From contig NW_024882210.1 of the NCBI RefSeq assembly GCF_019059575.1, positions 1-64,000 of the forward strand: a DNA stretch of 64,000 nt, in the 5' to 3' direction. The translations under genes were made by a program, and so were the position numbers. Position 1 is the stretch's first letter, and the number at the start of each line of letters is the position of its first letter. Shown piece by piece: positions 26,635 to 47,311 of the stretch. The notes below the pieces were generated by a model. The model was not told the DNA's origin. It saw nothing but the letters and a program-made list of their open reading frames with translations, and searched no databases. Origin of the DNA: Amphibalanus amphitrite. Its lineage: Eukaryota > Arthropoda > Thecostraca > Balanomorpha > Balanidae.

Positions 26635-27290
26635 CGGCCCTCAGAGGCCAGCATCACAGACTGCCTAGTGCCTTTGCTGGGGCTCGGACCTGCGATGGGC
26701 CCTAGTCTCTAGACTCATAGGGGCCGTCGTGAGGACCCTTGAAGACTCATGTGGAGCCGTGAGAGGCCAGCGTGGCCCCTGGAGCCTCCGTGGGGTCCCT
26801 CAGCGCTCGTCGTGAGGCCCTCGATGCTGAAGGAGCCGTAGAGGTCACCGTCAAAGGGGCCCTCAGAAGCCAACGTAGCCCCTGCAGCTACGTGGGGTCC
26901 TCAGAGGTTGTTGTGAGGGGCGAGGGCTCTCATAGGCCGTCGACTGAGACCCTCAGAGATTAGCACGGGCCCTGGAGCCTGCGTTGGGTCCTAGAGGGGC
27001 GTCGCGTGAGGGCCCTCAGCTCAGGGGCCAGAGACCAGCGTGGCTGGCCTCTGAAACCGCGTAGGAGCCCTCAGCTTTCGTCGTGAGGGCCCTCAGAGAC
27101 CGTTAATGGGTCCTTAGAGGCCAGCGCGGTCCTTGGAGTCTCCGTGGGAACCTCCATGGGAGTTTGCTGTGAGGGCCCTCATAGGCTGTTGTGGGGCCCT
27201 TCGGGGACATTATGGGACACCAAACGCGGCTTGGAGTGCTGAAAGCCGGTGTGGTAGGTACCCATAGACCGGCGTGGGCGCTCCTGGGTC
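26635..27290. repeat. GGCCCTCAGAGGCCAGC minisatellite
   Basis: Diverged units of about 30-45 bp built round GGCCCTCAGAGGCC, AGCGTGGCCCCTGGAGCC and CGTCGTGAGG. This is the same family as at 13185, 14215 and 18470, here outside the hAT composite. A hAT-type right terminus (CCGCCGCCCCTG) lies at about 27451-27463, so this tract may also belong to an element whose left end I could not find. Confidence 0.65.
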
Positions 27291-27299
27291 CTGGCCGTA

Positions 27300-28610
27300 A
27301 TCGACTTTCCCGATTATTCCAAATCGGCTTTCGTTTCCCGATCGCTAGCTTTCAGGAGAAAACGTAAGGGTTCGACGGGACTCTGCATGGAATCTCTCTC
27401 CCCTCCCAGTTAATGGATGGGGTGCAGCTGCACCCTCTGGACCCCTTCTTCCGCCGCCCCTGCAGTGGTTCTCTTGAGTAGAAGGATGGGTGCAACGTGG
27501 CGGCCAAACCTAAAATATTGTCGTCCCTGGGCTCTGGCATTTGGCGGTCCTGTGCCCTTACATCCTCGCCAACCACTACTGGCTGACATGGTTTCGATTC
27601 CAGTGTCCGTCAACCACTTACTCAGATCCGTCTACGCTATATCTATCCTCAAGACCAGTCCATTCGCATCAAGGGACCATGTTCTCACTTCTCACTATCC
27701 TGGATCCGGGATGGGATGGCGGTCAGGCCGGTCACTCGGAGTTCCCAAGGCACCGTAAGATAGTTCCCTCGTAAATATATCTAGTCACCGGTGGACGGTC
27801 AGCCGAAAAAGTCAATCGTTCGGTTCAATTATATGCTTATCATGTGAACAGATGATGGGTTAGATAAAGCTTTCAGCAACGATTTTCAACAATGTGTATT
27901 GACTAGCCTCATTTGACTGCCGGTAGCGGCAGCCAAAAACTCTACAATGGAGCTTCATCCAGGCGCTCGACCAACACCACAGCATCCCACGTGAGCGCAC
28001 GTCGAGTCGAGACGAACAGTTGACGGTTCACTCATGGCTCATCCCGAACCCCGCCCACTACTCGTGGGCAGTAACGTTGTGGGAGCAAACGCACTGAATA
28101 GCGAGTCGGGACACTGGGCAGTGAGCACCCCGCCAGGAAATATCCAGATAATGAATTATCCGAGTATTCACCGGCCCTACGGCTCACGACATGAACGGTA
28201 CGGACCCGTACCCCCAGCGACTAGCACCGTCCCGCAGCAATAGAACCGGTAAACGGCTGCGGCTGTTGATCTGCCGAGCTATTGCGGAGCTGGAGGCTGG
28301 AGCGCCCGGGGCAACATGCCTACCTAGCCCGGGGCGCGGTCGGGCAGAGGAGCTCAGCTGAGCCGCCGCGAACAGTCAACTGTTTACCGGGCCGATAACG
28401 AGGGGCACGCGTGCTTGAACCGGGCGGCGCCGCGCTCTCGGGCGGCGGCGCGGCGGAACAATTCGTCGGTGGCCGAGCGGCTCGGTTGGCAGATGAATGG
28501 GCAGCCTGCTCTGAGTCGTACCGATTGCGAACGGCACTGATCGAGCGCTAATCGTCCGAGGAGCGAGCGTGCCCGACGGGTGGAGAGACACCCGTTATAT
28601 GGGTTACATT
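27300..28610. other. Intergenic, GC-rich from about 28220
   Basis: No supported exon. The part at 28220-28580 is CpG-rich and resembles the 8.4-11.9 kb region in composition. Short frames on both strands show no recognisable domain. Confidence 0.4.
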
Positions 28611-28769
28611 ACATACCAGCACCACAGGCAGGTAAAACACTGCCTGTGATTGCTAGACGGACAGGGACACACTTTTACTCATAATTCTAATAATTCTGAT
28701 TCATGACTCATGACCTGACCCAACAAGGTCACTTAACCATCCCCATATTGACCTTACAGCGTCTAACGT

Positions 28770-28980
28770 ACATGTTGGGAGGGTTCGGATGACCCATCCC
28801 CCGGACGTTCGGCCCCTGATCGAGCTAGAGCTTCGGGTAAAAAACGTATTGCTTGTGACGAGAGGAAGGGAAGGGGGAGGGGTGCGAATAGACCACCTAT
28901 GTTTGTTACAAATGTCTTGCGAAAAAAGCGGCGGATCACAACGAAACTTTCAGTACCCTCGAATCGTCATTTTACCAGCA
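28770..28980. mobile_element. Internally deleted copy of the CCCTCGCC TTAA element
   Basis: The left part (CCCCTGATCGAGCTAGAGCT, GTGACGAGAGGAAG) matches 31074-31135, and the right part (AAGCGGCGGATC, ACTTTCAGTACCCTCG) matches the other end of the family (34612-34645). About 650 bp of interior is missing. The termini are eroded, so no target duplication is visible. Confidence 0.55.
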
Positions 28981-30690
28981 CCTTCCCTGAACATTCCCTG
29001 ACCCATGTGACCTTTTAGTTTTTATCGAGAACAGGCCAGGATAGTCGGGGCCCGATGAGAGATCAGCGTACCACGGACGACAACTAACCTCCGAGTCCCA
29101 GGCCCCCGGGCCCAGACCCGGCTCAGTGAGCTGTGGGAACTAGCCACCAGCGCACTCACCACACAGGACACGGGTGTTTCACGGTTCTGGTTTACCCACC
29201 CTGCACGGATCCGTCCGTCCGCCTCTCACCGAGCAATCGGTAACTCTTTTTTTGAATGGACGTAAATCAAAGCAGAGAATAACACATCAGGTCTTGCGAA
29301 TGTGTTTGACAAATATTGTAGACGCGCACGGCGCAACATAATATATTTAGCAGTATTTTTATTCGGAAAGAGTATTAACGATGAATTGTTTACTGATTAA
29401 ACTTACATAAGGCTAAACGTCCTGTCCCCGCCCCCCGTCTCCCATGATCGGCAAACGGCGAGACGGCACGCCGCGAGGGAGAAAAACCAGCCAGCCTGGC
29501 AAAGGGGAAAACACGGGAATAAACCAAACAGGCGACGACGGGATGAATCAAAAACAGCCGTTCAATGGGAATGCAACATAACTAAGCCAACCGGCTGTTT
29601 TACACTTTACAGCTAACCTGACCTACGGGTCTAAGACCAACCATTCGTGTTTTGGGAGCATGCATTGACCTATAGACCGACCAACCAACCCTTATCCGAA
29701 ATGTGTCGTCTTTTTGGCATTCATATGAAAAACAAGTCAGCCGTAAGATATTAGATAGGAAAGAGCACAGTACAAAACCTTACGTCGCCTCGATCGCTAA
29801 CGGCAAGCACACATTGACACGATGACGATCGGACCGATCGGACAGCAGTTCGCACCTACTACCGCGCCACCTGGGTAAAACAAGCGACCTTAGGTGGTGC
29901 AGCGTAGGTGGCAGCATCCGCGGGAGCCCGCAGGTCAGACGGTTTTAGCGCGAGGACGAGGAGTAGTCGGGGCAAACATCAACCGACCTTGAACAGTGTA
30001 CAGTGTGTCTAAAAAGAATGTACCGTCGCCACTACGTGGCGCTGGTGTCGCGAGCCGGTAGTTGGCTGAATCCGCACCAGACCACACATTCCCAAGCGCT
30101 AGGTGACAGCTGCGCAGCGGCCGGTAGTAGCGTAAGCCCGAACCTTCGTGACACGACCCCGCGGGGGGGTGAGGGAGGGGAGCGGGCGGGGCAGCGCGTG
30201 TAGGGAGGGGTGCTCCAGCAAGCTGGCAGTTGTCGCGGCCAAAGGTCAAGGGGGTCACGCACCAAGCGAACGGACGCTGGTGTGGGTTCGTGGGGATCAT
30301 GAACTTGTGTGTGGTAGGTGCGTCTTGCGATTCACGGGTGATACGCCAGGTCTAAGCCAAAGGATTCAGGGGAGAGCTGAAGAAAAACACCTGGTCAACT
30401 ACGGCGAATAATAGTACTGCTGAAAAATGGAAAGTATGGGTCAATGCAAGCCTTCATGACTATAAACAACTTTCTGAGGACGCAAAGGCCAGCATTGAAT
30501 AACGATATCCGGATCGAAATTAGCAATGATTTATAATTAAATGCCGAACTAATAGCGCTGCAAAACCCTCCTAGTAAATTGTCAAGTCGGATTATACCCA
30601 CTTGAATTAAACTATCCTAAATAAAATTGTTAATTAACTTTCTAACACTGACGTTCTTTATCATACGATAAGTATGGGGTTTGGTCCGGA
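28981..30690. other. Intergenic; one strong CTCF-like site
   Basis: No supported gene. CCACTACGTGGCGCTGG at 30029-30045 is close to the animal CTCF consensus. The surrounding stretch (29930-30300) is GC-rich, with frames of up to 120 codons on the minus strand that I do not recognise. Confidence 0.4.
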
Positions 30691-32218
30691 AATGATATAC
30701 AACTATCTCAAATTCTCAAGCACACGGAATCGTGATTTCATGCGCTCGTTGCAAGGTCTGATGCTTCAATTTTGCTTTGTTGATCTTGCGTGACGTCATT
30801 TATCACGTAACTAAGGCTATCAGTTTTTCGTCGTCAATAACTCCCGATCAACTAAAGCTACCGTGTCGATAAAGCCACTAATGGACATGAAAAGACCTGC
30901 CGAATCGATTGATATGCAATATGACCTTCTTTGACCAGCTTCGTGACCTGACGGGCTGTGACCTGACCTTGACTCGAGGTTAACACCTTAACTCTCGCCC
31001 GTATTGGTGTTTTTCCAGCCGCAAACGTATAAGGGGGGGGGGGGGGGGTCCGTTGGACCCCCCTTGCCGTTTCGCCCCTGATCGAGCTAGAGCTTCGCGG
31101 AAAAAACGAGCGTGTTGGCCGTGACGAGAGGAAGTCGATGATACCCAATTTTAAGGTCCTAGGTCATCGGTTGACTTTCCAGGTCAGGTCAATGACCCAA
31201 AAGTCGGGAAAATCGGGACCTGTTAGAGAGTCGTAAAGCGTGGCTGCTATGGGGTTTTCGGGGTGCTGATCACGAATATCATGTTAGTTTTGATCACAGA
31301 TGATGTCTTCATGCATTTAGGCCAGATCGGGTCAGGTCAGGTCAGGTCAACCAGTAAGGGTATTCGTAGTAGGTGGCAACCGCCTCTGACAGCTTCGCAA
31401 CATGTTACGAGGGCACCAAAACTACTTCGTAAATGTTCATATGGCTGCTAAATTCGAATTCAGCTCCTAAAACTGGCCTAGAAACATGTAAAACTCGAAA
31501 AAGTGAACCAAGGTCATCAAAGGTCAATGACCTGACCTGACTTTCCGGTGACCTTGACACCCACCCTAATGCATGGAAGCAACATCATATCCCATGTTTG
31601 AACGCTTAAAACCACGAAAAGACTGCAAACGCGCCGCTAATGCAAGCCGACATACGCCGAATCGCGATTCCGGCCAAACATGGTCTCGAAAAGTAGGTCA
31701 AAGGTCAAAGGTCATTAAGGTCAGGGTCATGACAATTCCAGGGTGGGTGTAAAATTGATTAACGCGAGGGTACTGAAAGTTTCGTCGCGATCGGCCGCTT
31801 TTTACGCGAGTTATTCGCGAAAAACCGAGGGAGGGGGGTCCGTTCGACCCCCCCCCCCCTCTATACGGGCGAGGGTTAAGTTGATCTCACCCGAAGAAAA
31901 AGTATACCATTCGACATGCCTGAGCTAGACAAACACGATGCTGCTAAAATCGTGGATCTGCGATCATTTTTAGCGAAGTTATTTACCAAAAACCGAACCT
32001 GTGCCTTGGGCCACTTTACCTGACCTCCGAAGTCATCGGCTGACTCTGGTCCTTAAATCGGAGACCAATCGCTGCATTTCGTAACGACGCTCACGATCGT
32101 TTCTTTCGTGAGGCTCTAGCTCAATTAGGGGCGAATCGGCGAAGGGGGTTGTTTCCTCACTTCCAACCCCCAACGTCCCCTCGGTATTCAGAAAACCTGA
32201 AGGTCCGGTGAGGGTTAA
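30690..32218. repeat. Dispersed repeat interrupted by a TTAA element
   Basis: The flanks of the insertion 30992-31875 match the stretch 50940-51530 base by base over several hundred bases. Shared landmarks are CACACGGAATCGTGAT, GACCAGCTTCGTGAC, AAAGTATACCATTCGAC and GAAGTTATTTACCAAAAACC. The right edge here ends CCGGTGAGGG-TTAA (32205-32218), which looks like another TTAA-type terminus; the left edge is not clear. It contains runs of AGGTCA. Confidence 0.7.
30992..31875. mobile_element. piggyBac-like MITE, 884 bp, TTAA duplication
   Basis: The termini are CTCTCGCCCGTAT at the left and the complement of CCCTCGCCCGTAT at the right. Both are flanked by TTAA (30988-30991 and 31876-31879). The empty target survives in the related repeat at 51244-51247 (CACC-TTAA-GTTGA), so exactly one TTAA was duplicated. 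Subterminal hairpins of G and C runs around TCCGTTSGA occur at both ends. Inside are AGGTCA tandem runs at about 31320-31350, 31500-31560 and 31690-31730. There is no transposase; it is non-autonomous. TTAA with CCC...GGG ends is typical of piggyBac, but Kolobok cannot be excluded. Confidence 0.82.
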
Positions 32219-33735
32219 AACGTTTTTCCTGAACGAGGAAGAAATGTAAAAGTCAAAGCTCTATAGACGTCCTGTAAAAGTGGCCATAATAATAAATTCG
32301 TTAGAAATAAGATGCTTTTTAAACCACTTCCTCATATAAAATCGGGTGCTGGGACCAATCTTATAAACGCTTTAGAATGGACAGGGCGTCACTGGCTGAA
32401 GTTTGGGTGAAAACGGCTATTACCTAAATGCAAAATGGTTTTCATGCATTTCAGTCAATTGTATATTGTCGGTCCCAGTGGCCGAGCTAAAAAAAAAATC
32501 GGTAGTGTTTTGCATCTTTTACGCCCTAAGAAACTACACCATCTATCAAAGTGGGCGGGCTTATTTGAATGGGAGGGCGCAATATGCACGAATCGTGTGC
32601 TTTCGTTTATTTTGGACTGTATTTTACCACATCCACTGCTGGTATCACTATTAAGCCGTGAATACGACAGCATTCCATTTATAAGATTGGGCCAATGGAG
32701 TCGCGCCCCGCGAGCTCGGTTTTCCGCTGGGCCGCTACAGGCCAGGAAGTCGGGCTTCGCCTGAGGGCAGGACAAAGGTCAGCGAGGGAGCGCGGGGTCA
32801 GCCAGGTATCGCCAAGTGCCGAGCGGATGCCGCTCCCTCCCCTCTCTTCCCCTCTTCTCCCCTCCCCACCTCGGTATAGATGGGGAGGGACCGAACTGCC
32901 AATGACATGCGAGCGGTCAAGGCCGCTCGCGCGGCAGCGACCCTGGCGGCCGGGTGCCGCAACTGGGATTCAGCCAAGTTACCGATTCGCCTCCTGTGGG
33001 AGAGCCAAACCAGGGGACATACTTTTTAGATATACTGTACATACCTCCCAGGTCTGGCGGTCGAGAGTGGAAATGATACTGAACAGTGTAACACGCAGAC
33101 AGTACCTACCATCTCAGCAGTACAAACAATGTCGAAAAATGAAGACAAGGAATACTGAATAAGGCCCTGGGTCGGGAAATGATCGTAGGCCACGTAACAT
33201 AACATAATGTCACGCTAATAATATCCATGGTAAAAGGGCAACAAAGCTCATCTGGTAAGTGGTTTATCACTACACCGAATTGTTTCAGGTCAGTCCAATG
33301 CAATGGCGCACAGAGTATAGAATAGATCGTGTGCGTCAATGCTAAGCATTTTTGTACCGTGTTCAGGTCGATTCGGTAAGAAGCCAAGTGCCGAGCTCCG
33401 TACCGTGTGCAAGCCAGTTCGACCCGCAGTCTGTACCGTGTGCAAGTCGATCGGTACCTTCTCTATACCGTGTGCACTGCACAGTCCGCAGGTCAGCTTG
33501 GTGAGCGTATGAACTCCGCTGTGTCCGGCACCCAGTACGCCCTCGGTGCCCCATCACCGGATCGATGGTCCCCCGTCTCCCAGCAGCGCCCTGTGTGTCC
33601 ATCGGTGTCCTGGCGACCGGGCCGCCAGCGCGGCCAACACGGCCACAGCCGCGACGCTCTGCGCGGCTAGGGTTAGTCGCCGCACCTGGAGACGGGTCAG
33701 TCGCCGCAGCCAGAGACGGGACAGTCGTCGCAGCC
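32219..33735. other. 5' flank and leader of the small membrane-protein gene
   Basis: No separate gene is recognised. At 33355-33490 a short motif, TACCGTGTGCAAG, recurs four times in degenerate form. The part at 33530-33735 is GC-rich and directly precedes the start codon at 33736, so it probably includes the promoter and 5' UTR. Confidence 0.4.
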
Positions 33736-43266
<9,531 letters not shown>

Positions 43267-43583
43267 ACGAACGGCTGTCCTATCTCTTCTTATAATTTTG
43301 CGATCAGTCATTTTTGTTGTGTCTGGCGTCGAACGAAGATGGAGTAAAGGTAGATGATGTGAACACTGCCTGTGTTCACAATGCCCCAATTCGCTCTGCG
43401 CCGCCGGTCACCCGTGACACAGGCTCGCAACTATCGGCCACGAACACGACTATCTTACGGAAATAATGACAAATAACACGAGAATGCATTACTAGATAGA
43501 ATCATTGTTCAAGTGACCGTCTTGGGCATTATTTTTGGTGGGTGTTCATGTTTATCCCTCAAGAGATTTGAAGCTCAATATGA

Positions 43584-43615
43584 AATAAAAAAGATAAAAT
43601 ACAATGTTGTTTATT
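43584..43615. terminator. Back-to-back polyadenylation signals of convergent genes
   Basis: AATAAA on the plus strand at 43584-43589 serves the gene ending at 43266. TTTATT at 43610-43615 is AATAAA on the minus strand, about 260 bases after the stop of the candidate last geminin exon. With cleavage 10-30 bases past each signal, the two transcripts should end within, or overlap by, a few tens of bases. Confidence 0.6.
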
Positions 43616-43875
43616 GAAATATGGACACTTATGTGACAACCTAGGTACAAGTGAAATGCATTTTTTCCTTTTGTACTATCAGCACTAGTAAGTCAAGGCA
43701 TAAGACGGACGGCCCGCAGAAAAAATGAGCACGATCCACACTACTCTCCTTCACGACAGTGTAGACCAGGCACAACCGATACACGAAGCTGCGACACACC
43801 TTCACTTCCTGGGCTGGTTGACGTGATGAGATAACGCAGAGATGAGGTGAACGAGGAACCCCTCAGCGGTCCCGT

Positions 43876-43908
43876 TCACTGCGCCTGCTCCTGTTCGTCT
43901 GACCACTC
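43876..43908 (-). CDS. Candidate last exon of geminin
   Basis: On the minus strand CCTTTCTTTCAG|GAGTGG is a strong acceptor followed by ten codons (EWSDEQEQAQ) and TGA. The phase (0) fits a direct join to the coiled-coil exon ending at 51585. An acidic C-terminal tail suits geminin, whose family members end in acidic sequence. An AATAAA follows at 43615-43610. The assignment rests on phase, strand and position only; another exon in the 7.7-kb intron may be missing. Confidence 0.4.
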   Translation of the reverse strand, partial: EWSDEQEQAQ

Positions 43909-45979
43909 CTGAAAGAAAGGCGGACATCAGTACAAACGACAACAGCGGCTCACAGCTCAGTATCAGCTGGTCATACACTATCCAAAGTCAGACACATCAA
44001 TGGTCGCTTTCGAATCATCGTAGGAAATTTATTTTGTGCACGATATACTGTCAATCAATTTCCATCAATAATCACCTTCCGAACCCGAACTTCCGAACCC
44101 GCGATGGTCGTAGAAAGACGGGGTAAACGGCAATCAAAAGCTCTCAACAAGGCGGATCTTAAGAGCCCAAATTCTTTTGCTTAAGTAGGTCAGAGGTCAG
44201 GTCAAAGTCAGGTCAAGGGTACAAAATGCAAGTTTCTACAGTATCGGCCTTGCACCGTAGTTGCCGAAGAATGGACTGAGACTGATTGCCCAAAACGTGT
44301 TTTAGACTACCAAGACAATATTCGTTGCATACAATGTCATTCAAAGGTCAAGGTCAAGGTCAAGTTCAGGTCAGGTCAGGTCACCAAAAACAAAATATAG
44401 AAAAGGGCATGTGCGACACATGCTTTATGGGTCATTTTACTCATAGAATTCAATGGGCACACTCAATAAGTGATATGGACCACCTCTGGATGAATTTCAG
44501 GTCAAAGTCAGGTCAAGGTCAGGTCAAGTGAGGTCAAATTTTAAAGTTGGTTGTTAAGGCCTAAAAAGGTGTCTATCTGATGCAGTTTTTCACGGCGAAT
44601 CGAATGGTGCTATTTTTGTTTCCGTAAGAGGTCTAGAACTTCCAAAAAAATTATTTTTTTTTTTCCAAAATTCTGCGTGTCGTGATGTCATAAAATTTTG
44701 AATAACTCCCACATTTTTGAACCGATTCTTCTAAAAATTGGTATGTACAGGCACGTAGCTAGGATTTGGCCAAGGGAGGGGCGGAGGAATCCCGGGGGCC
44801 TCCTTTCTACAGAGGGCCTCCTCCCTAAAGGGGCCTCCTTTCTACAGAGGGTCTCATGCCTACATATGTAATTACATATACAACATAATGCAGACTTTTG
44901 TTCAGCTTTCATATGGCCAGCGCACTGGTATGTTTCTTTATTCTTACCGCTGTCGCGGTAAGAAACATACGCATATCACAAGTCTCCCAGTGGCATGGTA
45001 ACTGGCAAAAAAAAAAAAAAAACTCGGGCGCCGGCGGCCGGACCGCAGCAGGAGGGGGGGGGGGGGGAGGATCTGCGAGGAATGGATGGATACTGGATGA
45101 CGGTCAGAGTACCTAACACTTGGTGTATTATCATATATCGTTCAAGCGCTTAACCGTATTCCGGGCGGGCTCTGAAAGACTGAATCGGGCGGGGGCCTTT
45201 TTGGCCCCCGTCAGAACTCGAAAAGCACGAATCGTAGCGACAAACGGCAACGGCGTTTGATAGTTCGTTGAACGACTTACAACTTTTGTAAACAACTTTT
45301 TTGGGTCAGGTCAATATTGAGGTCGCCAGAGGTCATAACAAATAACATGGTTTATAACGACCTACATAGATAGTTCAACTTCAAAATCTGACCTAGGAAG
45401 GTCACGCTGGGTACCAATCGGCGCGTCATGACCAGGCGAATGGTTTGGTACACTAACAACTATCTAGCCCCATCATGTCGTGATTTATTGGCTAAAAACT
45501 GTTGATGACCTCACCTCACCTCAGATGATCCTCCCCGGTGCCCCTGTCAGTAAATGCCACCTGGGTGCTTACAGATCAGATAATCTGACCTGACGTACCT
45601 AATTCAGAAGGAATTGGGTGGTTTTGATTCGTTTTCTCGAAGCAGGACACAGTTCATTATATTTTCCAATAGGCTTGTCACGATTCTGACCTGACTGACG
45701 TCTGCAAGATTAAAACTATACGGTTATCAATTTTTTATGTGTGAATGATGCCACGTTTACTTGCTGTAAGTAAAACATGGTTTCGTTAGTAAATTTTCCT
45801 ATGGTCCAGGTGGTTTGCTTCATTTACGCCGTAGATGAAACAAACAATCGATGGATAGGTATATATTAATTTCCCGGTCAAATAAATTATTATGAGTTGT
45901 GCGAAGCATGGCTATGGGAATATCACCACGGTCTGATAAATGGTTTGGGTAATTGCATCCATCGTAAAAATACCAACAC

Positions 45980-46540
45980 AGCCACAGAGGGCTTCCTCTC
46001 TACAGATTGCCTCTTATCTACAGAGGGCCTCCTCTCTGCTGAGGGTGTCTTTCTCTCCAGAGGGCCTCCTTTACAGAGGGCATCCTCTCTACAGAGGGCC
46101 TCCTCTCTAGTCTCTACAGGGACCTCCTCTCTACAGAGGGCTTCCTATCTATGTAGGGCCTCCTCTCTTCAGAGTCTCGTCTCTACACAGGACCTCCTCT
46201 ATACCGAGGACCTCATCTCTGCAAAGGGCCTCCTCTCTTCAGAGGGCCTTCACTCTACTGAGGGCCTCCTACCTACAGAGGACCTCCTTTCACTGAGGGA
46301 GTCCTCCTCTACAGAGGGCCTCCTCTCTTCAGACGATCTCCTCTCTACAGAGGGCCTCCTCTCTACAGAGTACAGAGGGCCTCCTTTTTACAGAGTGCCT
46401 CTATTTTACAGAGGGCCTCTTTTTTACAGAGGGCCTCCTTTTTGCAGAGGGCCTCCTCTCTACAGGGGGTCTCCTCTCTAAGGGGGCCTCCTCTCTACAC
46501 AGGGCCTCCTACCCACAGAGGGCCTCCTCTCTACTGAGGA
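45980..46540. repeat. 18-bp minisatellite (CAGAGGGCCTCCTCTCTA)
   Basis: About 30 imperfect copies; shorter traces of the same unit lie at 44795-44860 near the left end of the same element. A 190-codon frame with a Ser-Thr-Glu-Gly-Leu-Leu pattern results from the 18-bp period and is not a gene. Confidence 0.9.
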
Positions 46541-46703
46541 GTCAGAGGGGCCTTAGCGGTCAGACACAGACACTAGTGGTTATTCACAGGAGATGAGAAG
46601 GGCCCTAGCTGTCACTTGTCAGGCTGGTCAGAGGGCCCTGATTGTTCTGACCTCATTTTTTAGATTCCCGGGTGAATTTCGTTCACCTCCGACGTGATTT
46701 TGG

Positions 46704-46787
46704 CCAACGTGGGCCCACGTTGGATTCAGGCCGAAAGAATTCAGGCCAACGTGGGCCTTCGGCCCACGTTGGCCTGAATCCTTTCGG
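46704..46787. repeat. Perfect palindromes near the hAT right end
   Basis: CCAACGTGGGCCCACGTTGG (46704-46723) is a 20-bp perfect palindrome. Next to it, arms 46731-46757 and 46761-46787 pair over 27 bp with one mismatch around a TTC loop and contain the same CCAACGTGGGCC motif. Confidence 0.85.
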
Positions 46788-47311
46788 GGGGCCTCCTGAA
46801 AACCCCAAGGGAGGGGCGGGCGCCCCCTCCGCCCCCCCTTGGCTACGTCCCTGGGTATGTAGGTGCACATAAACCAGTTCTCTGACATATATTCCGTTTT
46901 TTTCGATACACTACTAAAAATTTTGGATTTTATAATTATTTTCAAAAAAGTTTTTTGAAAAATATTGGGCCAAAATCCAAAATTTTCAAAAACCGAGACA
47001 GCCATTTGATAGACAAAGTAGAATCACGTATAACCTTTTTTGTTTCGTCTTGATTCCTTTAAAAATGAAGATGTTAGCGGCGCTTGAAATTTTGCCGTTT
47101 TTGAGGCGAAAATGGCGAACATGACGTCACTAAAACGTCAATTTCTCAAAGTTTTCCGACGGATTTCGCTCAAATTTTCAGGGAAAGTGTCAAATTGACG
47201 TATGATAAGGCAGTGAAAGTTTGACGTCGCTGGCGTAACGCGTTTAGAAGTTATTGGCGAAAAACGGGAGGGGGCAGATTCTGCCCCCTCCCCCAAGCGG
47301 GGCGCAGGTTA

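Larger units (their letters stand above)
44748..46853. mobile_element. hAT-like element with 18-bp minisatellite
   Basis: The left end CAGGCACGTAGC and the complement of the right end, CAGGGACGTAGC, are followed on both sides by CCAAGGG and GGGGCGGAGG. The 8-bp duplication GGTATGTA flanks it (44740-44747 and 46854-46861). The interior includes a poly-A and poly-G stretch at 45007-45068, a TTAA-type subterminal piece near 45148, the minisatellite at 45980-46540 and a large palindrome near the right end. No transposase. Confidence 0.82.
44150..47307. mobile_element. Diverged TTAA element split by a hAT-like insertion
   Basis: The interior matches 36165-37338 in order: AGGTCA clusters (44190-44220, 44340-44385, 44505-44545), a GATGCAGTTTTTCACGG stretch, the ATATTCCG region (46888) and a right end GGGGCGCAGG-TTAA at 47298-47311. 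The left terminus is missing or eroded. The hAT-like element 44748-46853 interrupts it exactly where the intact copy reads GGTATGTA (36873-36880). Confidence 0.7.

Noticed and set aside
27580-27605. Possible tRNA B box (GGTTTCGATTCC)
   Set aside because: One base too long for the B box, and no A box or cloverleaf could be built round it.
45897-46481. 194-codon Ser/Thr/Glu/Gly/Leu frame
   Set aside because: 18-bp minisatellite artefact.
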